From: Pycnopodia helianthoides
Lineage: Eukaryota > Echinodermata > Asteroidea > Forcipulatida > Asteriidae
Length of the DNA stretch: 64,000 nt
NCBI GenBank assembly: GCA_032158295.1
Contig: CM063249.1
Coordinates: 8,571,195 to 8,635,194 of the forward strand
Direction of reading: 5' to 3'
In this document: in pieces, positions 57,201 through 64,000 of the stretch
Layout of the letters: each line of letters begins with the position of its first letter
Position numbering within the stretch: the stretch's first letter is position 1
Notes under the pieces: model-generated
What the model saw: only the letters and a program-made list of their open reading frames with translations
What the model was told of the DNA's origin: nothing
The model's database searches: none
Program-made: the position numbers and the translations under genes

Positions 57201-59902
57201 CTGTTTTCCCCAAGGAAATAGCTGCGACGGCTCTCACATTGGCATCCTTATCATTGGATAAGTCCAATAAAACATCAATGACTGACTGCGTCTTGAATTG
57301 CCCTGTGTGTCAGAAGATAGTTTATATTATAAAGAAGATATCATCATTTTTCATGAGTGATTGAATTTTATTATTAAAGGTAGGGTCATACTGTGGTAGT
57401 GAAAATGAAAAGAGAGTGTGTTTTTTTTCCCGAAAGCCTACTTATTATAAACATGGTACTGGTAGTCCTGTGGAATTTTCTTTTCATCAAAAGTGCCCCC
57501 ATTTATTAGAAATATATAAAAGTATGTCAAAAAATGTGAACCTCCAAAGATCGCCTGCAGGCAACCCTTTGGAAACTTCTGAGGTGTTTGTTTGAATGCT
57601 TCCATTAACCCTCCTACTCTCAGTGACTCTTGGCAACATTTTCCAGTGAGTTGACCAACCATTTGAAACCATTCGACTACAAGGTTGTGTACGGTGGCAC
57701 AACTGTGCACAGAACTAACTGTGTACTGTGTAGATGCATTCCCTCATGGTATCATATTGCAGGCTGGCATAGTTTATCTATCATTCAAAACCACAGTGAA
57801 TGGTATTGAATGGTCAGACAGCAAAAGGGTTAATACGGCCAGAGTACGGCCAGTTGGTATCCACTGTCACCTTGTTAAACACGGATGGATTCAACATTCT
57901 TGTTGAAAATACCTTGACAATTTTTTGCTGTTTTCTCAACAAGTAGACACTGTATTGAACCAAAATGTTCACAGGTGACTTTTGTTGTATCTTTCTTGAT
58001 ATTTTGCCTATGAACCAGCATTACATTGGAAAAAAACAGACAACCCTACCTTTAACCAGGTGTGATGTTGTGTGATGTAATTCAATTGTACACCACTAGA
58101 CAAACCTTATAGCTCATATGTTTATCAGAAGTCCATAGAAAATTCATTGAACTACTTTTTTTGTTTAGGATTTATAAATAAGAAATTGCAGGGTTCTGGA
58201 CTTGCCTTTCACAAATGTTCTGCAAGGACAAACTAAAATCAGTCAATTAAACAAGAGAATTTACATGTAGGTTAAAGAATACATATTGGGGATCAGGTTG
58301 GCACAGTGGTTTCTTTCTAAGCTGTGGATCCTGGCTGGATACTTGGAATTCCACCTCAGGCCGGAGCCTTGCATGTTTTCAGTCCCATTTCCCCATTTGG
58401 GGTTTTCCTCCTAGATCATGTAGATCTAAAACTGAGCATTTCTTCTCATTCCCTAATCACCGTCCCGTTATTGGCACTAATTGTGCTGTTGGATGTGTAG
58501 TAAAATAAATAAATACATAAACATGAGCCAGCTTTGGAGCCTAGTAAAAAGTCCAAACAATGCGAATATGACCGAGATAATTATTTAATTTGAATTCCCA
58601 AATAGCTTGTTGTGGAGTGAGAGCAAAACCACTGAGTTGTATCTTCACTAACCCCTGGTAGGGGTGTACTGACAAACAACCCTGATTGGCTCCTGATAGT
58701 GACTGATTTGTGTACACGCTTGTTAACAACTTTAGAACACTTGTATGACGCTTGGAGTGTCAAAATGCAAGTGTTTTGATGCTATTCCATTTCAAATGAA
58801 TAATGTTTTTTTAGTCACCCTAAACTGCATACAACTACTGTACACATGTCACAAGATCAAAGAATGAGAGGGGACCAGTTGCTCCATGACTTGATGCCTC
58901 TTTTGCTGGCAACCATAGTTGAGCGGTCAGGCGCACCGAGCTCAAGCTTTGGTGTTTCTGATCAGCAGAGTTTGGGTTCAAGTCCCGGTCTTAACACTTG
59001 TGTCCTTAAGCAAGACACTTGACCACAATTGCTTCTTCCTTGATGGAACGTAAAGCCATAGGTCCCGTGTGTTATGTTATGCACGTAAAAGAACACAGTA
59101 CATTTATTGTAAAGAGAAGGGGTTCACCCTGGTGTTTCTGAGAGTGGCTGTCGAGTGCGCAGCGGCACCTTGTAAACCCTTATAAGGTGCTACATAAATG
59201 GGTCTCATAGTTCATGAACTTCAAAACCTGTCTCAAAAAGTGTTTCTGTTTGTTTAAGCGCCTTGAGCACCTCATTGATTGGTGGATATGTGCACTATAT
59301 AAGACTTTAATATTATTATTATTTATTCTTATATTTGAGCGTGTGCATGGTGTGGACTGGCTACAGGACTTATTAAAATGTGCTTCATACTGGAACATAT
59401 TAATTAACCAATACCAGGGGCTATAAGTGAACAAGGCATGAGCTGTGAAAAAAACATAGCGCGGCGAGATTGATCACCCCTGGGAACGACGTTGGAGCAA
59501 AACATGAATGCACGCTGTACCTAGCTTTTGTATTGCATCCAAGCGCACGGTACTCTCCATGTTGAATACCCCTCTCATGGCGATGGTGCCCTTTGCGTAT
59601 GAGAGTAACCTGCTGAAGAAACGATCTGGATCGCGGGGCTCATTCGGATTGTGGCAGCAGAACGTCTCATATGTGTGCTTGGTAACAATATTACGCATCA
59701 GCAAAATGTCTCCGTAAAGAAGATTTGTCAACCATTGAATCTTCTCCTCGGAGAATTTCTCCATCAGCTGGTCGTCGTACTCCTCCAGAAAATTCTTCCT
59801 GAAGGTCACCCAAGGGACCTCACTAAGGTCACCAAATTTGTTCTCCCAAAAGTCCTTGCACTCCCTGAATGGAACCCCAGAGTGCATTCTTGTTTTCCAT
59901 GC
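54224..59902 (-). CDS. HEAT-repeat protein, 3' part (four exons seen)
   Basis: Exons in transcript order: 59521-59902, 57201-57302, 55879-56014 and 54224-54359 (ending in TGA), phases 0-1-1-2, all with AG/GT borders. The first encodes AWKTRMHSGVPFRECKDFWE, then WVTFRKNFLEEYDDQLMEKF. The next three encode consecutive HEAT repeats: DANVRAVAAISLGKTG, DPDRLVREAACISLGHM and ISHVRAAAEVALGLIDSD. HEAT repeats are helical protein-protein scaffolds. The 252 residues seen are only the C-terminal part. HEATR4 is the candidate I would test first, but I do not claim it. A possible extra 30 nt exon at 61723-61752 (IRTNEIGTKL, phase 0) would fit before the first one; it is weak. The remaining 5' exons were not found in the window. 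Confidence 0.8.
54735..54960. mobile_element. Dispersed repeat, second copy of 27550-27780
   Basis: Shares GGGTTCCCCCTTATG, TTACAATTCAGGAGGTTTA and TTTCAAGAAAATTTTGAAGG with the other copy. It lies in the last intron of the HEAT gene. Confidence 0.55.
55065..55440. mobile_element. 'GGCACCAAGGC' repeat split by a palindromic MITE
   Basis: The repeat starts near 55065 (GGCCTGGAATTTCATCTTTG) and resumes after 55404 (AGGGCAACAGAGACCATGGC). In between, 55154-55404 is a MITE of the GGGCCCAATTTCAT family (TTTCATGGCTCTGCTAAC mirrored by GTAAGCAGAGCCATGAAA). The uninterrupted relative at 40635-40850 shows the order before insertion. Confidence 0.7.
55445..55870. mobile_element. Dispersed repeat, uninterrupted relative of 58600-59490
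   Basis: Blocks CACTTGCCAAAAC, GTCACCCTAAACTGCATACA, GACTTGATGCCTCTTT, GGCACATTTTAAATAACCAA and GATCACCACTGGGAACGA occur in the same order in the copy at 58600-59490, which carries a SINE in its middle. It lies in the HEAT gene's last two introns, stopping at the exon at 55879. Confidence 0.65.
56290..56455. mobile_element. 'GGCACCAAGGC' family repeat
   Basis: GCCTGATACTTTATGGAGGG, CATTGCCTTGGTGCCC and GAATAAAGTATCAGGC delimit the copy; the two ends are roughly inverted. Confidence 0.6.
57374..58055. mobile_element. TIR element copy with inserted sequence
   Basis: The left end TTAAAGGTAGGGTCATAC and right end GACAACCCTACCTTTAACC match the TIR family of 22498-22955. The middle (about 57605-57840) carries the CAGGCTGGCATAGTTTATCT unit of the 32400-32915 array. 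It lies in the HEAT gene intron upstream of the 57201-57302 exon. Confidence 0.6.
58275..58500 (+). mobile_element. tRNA-like SINE of a third type
   Basis: GGTTGGCACAGTGG, CTTGCATGTTTTCAGTCCCA and TTTGGGGTTTTCCTCC occur here and, in similar form, at 61315-61490 (GGTTGGCTAGTGGTTC, GGTTTGAATCCCAGACC, CTGGGGTTTTTCTCCC). Both keep a B-box-like stretch. Confidence 0.5.
58600..59490. mobile_element. Dispersed repeat interrupted by a SINE
   Basis: The outer parts match 55445-55870. The break after GACTTGATGCCTCTTTTGCT is filled by a full SINE (58909-59322) with head GTTGAGCGGTCAGGCGCACC, B box GGGTTCAAGTCCCGG and ATT-rich tail. The repeat then resumes with GTGTGGACTGGCTACAGG. Confidence 0.75.
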
Positions 59903-60415
59903 CTGCAAACAAAAATGAAAAAACAAAATTGAATTGAACATCATGTAAATTGTTAAAAGGCAGGATACACTTTCGGTAATTGTCAAAGACTATTAAAACT
60001 AAAACTACAAGTGACAGAAATATTAACAGCAGAAATATTTGTAAAAATGCATCAATCAAAAGGGCGAGAGAAAAAAAGTACTTTTGACAATCCAATTCAA
60101 CTAAGAAGAAGTATAGCCAAAAAGATGATGACAACACAGGAAAAAACCTGAATTAAAGGAACATTACAGAATTGGTAAGAAAAAAACTTGTAAAATATAC
60201 TTTTTGATCACAGATTTACATAAAACTTACATGGTCTAATGATGATGATAGTAGAAAACATCCCTTGAAATATTTCTGTCTGAAATATTTCTGTCTGAAA
60301 TGCCATATTTGATGAGAAATGAATAAACTAATTTTCCGATTGGAGTTAAAGTTAAATTCATTAAAATGTCATTAGAAATGCTAATGCAGCAAAATTGTTT
60401 ACACAATTGACAGTC
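59903..60415. other. Gene-free stretch upstream of the HEAT exon
   Basis: AT-rich sequence with a short direct repeat (TGAAATATTTCTGTC twice near 60268-60298). No exon seen. Confidence 0.4.
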
Positions 60416-60419
60416 GAGC

Positions 60420-60640
60420 CTACAACAACCAGAAGGAGAACTCTTAGCTTGTCTTGCTGCAGTTGAAAGCAGTTGTGATTTTTGGCTTTTTCATATGCCA
60501 AAGCCGAGTACCAGCAGCCAGAAAGTTTCATTTGGAAATAAATTTGTTGTAGAATTGTCTTAGGTTGCTTTTTAAGGACTGGAATAATTTACTTATCAAG
60601 TTATGGTCTGTGTCTAGTGACCTAAATGTTTATTGTATTG
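60420..60640 (+). pseudogene. Relic of a rhodopsin-type GPCR gene
   Basis: Aligns with the TM2-TM3 part of the GPCR at 62818. TATCAAGTTATGGTCTGTGT then CTAGTGACCTA equals ATCAAGTTATGGTCTGTGT then CTGGTGACCTA there. Upstream, AGAAAGTTTCATTTGG parallels GAGAGTTTCATTGG, and CTTGCTGCAGTTGAAAGCA parallels CTTGCCGTTGTTGACAGCA. The frame is lost throughout, so this is an old, inactive copy. Confidence 0.75.
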
Positions 60641-61569
60641 AATTGGATTGAATTGTACAGTGTACATTAACTAAACTCTTATGTTTAAACAAAAATAAAT
60701 TCTATTTCCAGGTGACTGTAAAGATATCTCATGTACAAAGATTCAGTTAATTTACTGCAAGTGTTTTACAAACTATTCCGCAGCTTCGGACAGTGCAGGG
60801 ACTAGAGTGTTAAAAACAATCAGGAACCACATTGAAATAGGAATGCCATTATTCTGACTGACAGATAGGCCTATCCATTTCCCCTTATGAACTTAACCCA
60901 TACATGTATGTCACAAGTACAGCAAAGTCTGCACTAATTAACTTCACATGGAGTTCTTTTCTTTTAAAACATTTTTTTAGAGGAACAATTGTACGTCTGG
61001 TCTGAAGCATTCATAATTTTGTTCATGAAATGATGCAAGGGATGTTTGTAATTTATATCCATCCATAACTGACATTGATCCTCATAAAACAACTGAACTA
61101 TGACTGAGAAGAATCAAGCTCATTAGCTGTACATTGATTTACTACTCATTCTACAAAACATTAGCTGCTATTTGATAATGAGAAAATGAACCAGTATTTC
61201 AATTTGTAGACAGTTCAATGAAGCGTCATCCTTGTCAAGTTCTCCCAATCAACTTTTAATCATAGTACATTTAATTGTAACAAAAAACAACAAAATATTC
61301 TTTCGAAGTTTATGGCATTTGGGTTGGCTAGTGGTTCATTCTTCCCTGCCTTTAATTTTTGTGGACCTCGGTTTGAATCCCAGACCAACGCCTTGCATGT
61401 GAATTGGGTTTCAGTCACTACCTGAATGCGTGGGTTTTCCTTATCTGGGGTTTTTCTCCCGCATATAAAAATGGAATTTTTTCATCGTCTTCTCTACACA
61501 GGTATCCTCAAACTTTCGGGTTTACAGTGCTATAGTCACTCTTCAGGATAAGAGAATAAAATAATAAAA

Positions 61570-61687
61570 AACACAAAGAGGTTCCTTGACATACATGTAA
61601 GGTGCTACCTAAATGGGTCTCATAAAGTATAAACTATGAGACCCCTTTAGGTAGCACCTTATGTCAAGGAACCTCTTAGTGTGTTTT
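61570..61687. repeat. Long hairpin with ~50 bp arms
   Basis: CAAAGAGGTTCCTTGACATA and GGTGCTACCTAAATGGGTCT at the left are mirrored by AGACCCCTTTAGGTAGCACC and TATGTCAAGGAACCTCTTAG at the right around a loop of about 10 nt. The GGTGCTACCTAAATGGGTCT part equals the SINE body (GGTGCTACATAAATGGGTCT at 59184), so the hairpin probably arose from an inverted SINE piece. Confidence 0.85.
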
Positions 61688-61759
61688 AGTCTTGTCTTAT
61701 TTGTCTTTTAAAGGAAACTTACCAACTTGGTACCAATCTCATTAGTTCTAATCTGAACA

Positions 61760-62817
61760 CTCACTGATTATAAACTGCATCACAGTAACAGTGAAAAAAA
61801 ATCCAAATGGAGTTTTGCATGACTGATGCAGACAAAAATAGCAGCAATCTCTGACTTGAAAGTCTACTCATCCGAATATGTATTCTCTCTCTAACAAAAA
61901 AAGCCAATCCAATAAGCCCCACCTCCTAAGTGACTACAACAAAAACAAAAATGAAAGCATGGCCAAAAGTTACCAATGCTGAATATGTTAAAGTTTGTAC
62001 TATTACAGCAGAAAGCTGCTAACGTTAAAACAGCTGTATGGTGCATTTCCTCTGTTTGTGAGGTGAACTAAAACGAAGTGAACATTATATAATTTGTCCC
62101 ATGACATGTACTTGATGTAGCAAACTGTATTTCCCAACATTTATGAAATAAGCAATAATACTGATTGTAATACATATATGCACTGGTACATGTAAAATGT
62201 AAATTAATAAATCAATATCAAATTCTTATTACCAGGTTTCCAAAATGACAAATCAAATCTAATCAACTCCATGTACATGTACCAAATGTTTAAAGGTAAC
62301 AGTAACCCGGTTCTGTAAACACCACACTTATCTGGATGAGATTTCTACCCAAACTGCAATGCAAAGTGATGAGATTTCAGAAATGATACAGAGTTTCAAG
62401 GAACAAGAGCAGTGAGCAGACTGGGAGATCTGGCAGACCATCTTGGACTTCATTACTTATTTACAATTGCTGCCAGCATTGGACTTGTTCTCAGTTTAAT
62501 ATGAAGTCTACTGAAGTTCTCTAGCATTTAGAAACTACATACATGTAAAACATTTCAGCAGCAAACTTAAGTATTGAAGATTCTTGGCAACATCACCTGA
62601 TGTAAAAGATTCAAAGACTGTTTGCATTCGCCCATCAGTCTGAAGAATAACTACAGTTTATCTTTTGTGTGTGTGTTCAACATATAAAGAGAGAAATGAT
62701 CTTGTTGCATCCACATGTGAAGTATACTTCATTGATGAAAGTTGATAACTAAGTTTAATTCACTACCAGCATCAGTTCAAGATTGCAATTGATATTTCTG
62801 AGTTCAAAATACTGAAA
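61760..62817. other. Upstream region of the GPCR fragment
   Basis: No exon or repeat recognised. It may contain the promoter and 5' untranslated region of the GPCR gene. Confidence 0.35.
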
Positions 62818-63305
62818 ATGTTTGAATGGGCTATTATCACTCAAATTGTACAAGGAACTGTTGGATTGGTTCTCAACACTCTAGCTTGGCTGGTCATCCT
62901 TCACACCAAAAGCCTTCATAATATGACAAACTACTTGCTGGCGTATCTTGCCGTTGTTGACAGCATTTTTTGCTTTCACTTAATTTTTAGCAACGCCATA
63001 ACTGTGAACAAGCTACAACCGGAGAGTTTCATTGGTAGAGAGATCTATTGTCGGATTGTCATTAGTGGCTTTACATTTATGTTAACAGTCTACTCATCAA
63101 GTTATGGTCTGTGTCTGGTGACCTATGAACGATATATAGGAATAGTACATCCACTGCACTATCCCATAAGGATGTCAAGTCAAAGTCATTGTCTATCACA
63201 GGGAAAAGTATAAAAGCACTTATCCTTTGTGTTGGCTATGATTGTATAATGCTGTATGTTTATAGGGTATTTGGAATTTTCATAGATCCCATGTTTATTA
63301 TGTGA
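62818..63305 (+). pseudogene. Rhodopsin-type GPCR, TM1-TM3, frameshifted before TM4
   Basis: The open frame gives 131 residues: TM1 with GLVLNTLAWLVIL (Asn 1.50), TM2 with NYLLAYLAVVDSIF (LAxxD, Asp 2.50), the disulfide Cys in REIYCRI (3.25), TM3, and YERYIGIVHPLHYP (the E/DRY motif and second loop). The frame then ends at a stop near 63211. A +1 shift near 63180 would restore SLSITGKSIKALILCVGY and further hydrophobic sequence, until a stop at about 63303. TM5-TM7 are not found before the run of N. Either the gene is a pseudogene or there is a sequencing error plus missing sequence in the gap. Ligand unknown. The absence of introns fits the expanded, intronless GPCR families of invertebrate deuterostomes. 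Confidence 0.75.
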
Positions 63306-63344
63306 TATTCATTGTTCTTTACTACAGAACAATCTTTAATTGCA

Positions 63345-63444
63345 NNNNNNNNNNNNNNNNNNNNNNNNNNNNNNNNNNNNNNNNNNNNNNNNNNNNNNNN
63401 NNNNNNNNNNNNNNNNNNNNNNNNNNNNNNNNNNNNNNNNNNNN
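63345..63444. other. Assembly gap (100 N)
   Basis: Exactly 100 N, the usual placeholder for a gap of unknown size, so distances across it are not reliable. Confidence 0.98.
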
Positions 63445-63952
63445 TTTTCCTGATGGCCAAAATTCAATATTTAACCACAAACCCTTCCAACCACGATTAT
63501 ACAATTATGTTCGTGTTGTAAAGTTAACTCAATTTAATCTTTCTAAATATTTCATAAACACCAATTAATGAACACCTTGTAGAGTTAATGCACTCTGATT
63601 GGTCAATTATCTGTCAATTACATGACAGATAAAAAACAAAAAGATATTTTCATGGGCAACTGCAGTGTATCTGAATTTCTTTTACATGTAAATGCCACCG
63701 GCAGCGCTAAGGAGGAGGGGGGGGGGGCAAATGCCCTAAATTACTTTCTTTGCACACCCCCCCTCCCAATTTCCCATCTCAATGTTTTCCCCGATGGCCA
63801 AAATTCAATATTTAACCACAAACTCTTCCAACCACGATTATACAATTATGTTCGCGTTGTAAAATTAACTCAATTTAATCTTTATTATTATTTCATAAAC
63901 ACCAATTAATGCACACTTTGTAGAGTTTATGCACTCTGACTGGTCAGAGACT
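63445..63952 (+). repeat. Local direct duplication, ~165 bp units
   Basis: 63445-63610 and 63787-63952 both carry GATGGCCAAAATTCAATATT, TAACCACAAAC, CCAACCACGATTATACAATT and GTAGAGTT with few changes. The spacing of about 342 bp and the position next to the gap suggest a longer tandem repeat collapsed or broken in assembly. A G-rich run and C-rich run at 63713-63775 lie between the units. Confidence 0.85.
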
Positions 63953-64000
63953 GGTCACTAGGGACTGTATTAACATGTGATATAAAGCCTAGCTCTGTGA

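Overview
The window is animal genomic DNA: AT-rich, intron-dense, and crowded with short tRNA-derived SINEs, palindromic MITEs and tandem repeats. The gene content (a 1338-residue synergin gamma, an ASPHD-type hydroxylase, a HEAT-repeat protein and an intronless rhodopsin-type GPCR with a decayed sister copy) and the repeat style suggest a marine invertebrate deuterostome. An echinoderm is my best guess, but the species cannot be fixed from the sequence alone. The exon models below were built by hand from splice sites, reading frame and phase.

Left part (1-21.7 kb). A minisatellite of about 30 bp units with two levels of higher-order repeat fills 1-3.0 kb. A cluster of seven short, strongly conserved elements set in diverged DNA follows at 3.8-5.3 kb. 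A compact five-exon minus-strand gene for an unrecognised 135-residue protein lies at 7.4-9.5 kb with a CCAAT-bearing promoter region upstream. A very degenerate array of roughly 140 bp units runs from about 10.5 to 14.9 kb, followed by a decayed LINE reverse transcriptase fragment. From 15.8 to 21.5 kb I see only dispersed repeats.

Middle part (21.8-50.9 kb). The minus strand carries a complete 18-exon synergin gamma gene (SYNRG), whose splice phases agree throughout. Its partner on the plus strand is a two-exon ASPHD1/2-type 2-oxoglutarate hydroxylase. Their start codons lie head to head about 0.5 kb apart, so a shared bidirectional promoter is likely. The ASPHD intron holds a nested transposon complex in which a 1562 bp foldback element with a 4 bp target duplication sits inside a palindromic MITE.

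Right part (50.9-64 kb). The 3' part of a minus-strand HEAT-repeat gene (four exons seen, 5' part not found in the window) converges on the ASPHD gene. A GPCR fragment covering TM1-TM3 lies at 62.8 kb and loses its frame just before TM4. An older relic of the same family lies 2.4 kb upstream. A 100 bp run of N and a local 165 bp duplication end the window.

Functionally, synergin gamma is the best understood gene: it links the AP-1 clathrin adaptor to EH-domain ligands at the trans-Golgi network and endosomes. ASPHD is a membrane-anchored member of the aspartyl/asparaginyl beta-hydroxylase family. There is no sign of an operon, a bacterial-type system or a CRISPR array. The most unusual unexplained feature is the seven-copy element at 3.8-5.3 kb, followed by the orphan gene and the degenerate array next to it.
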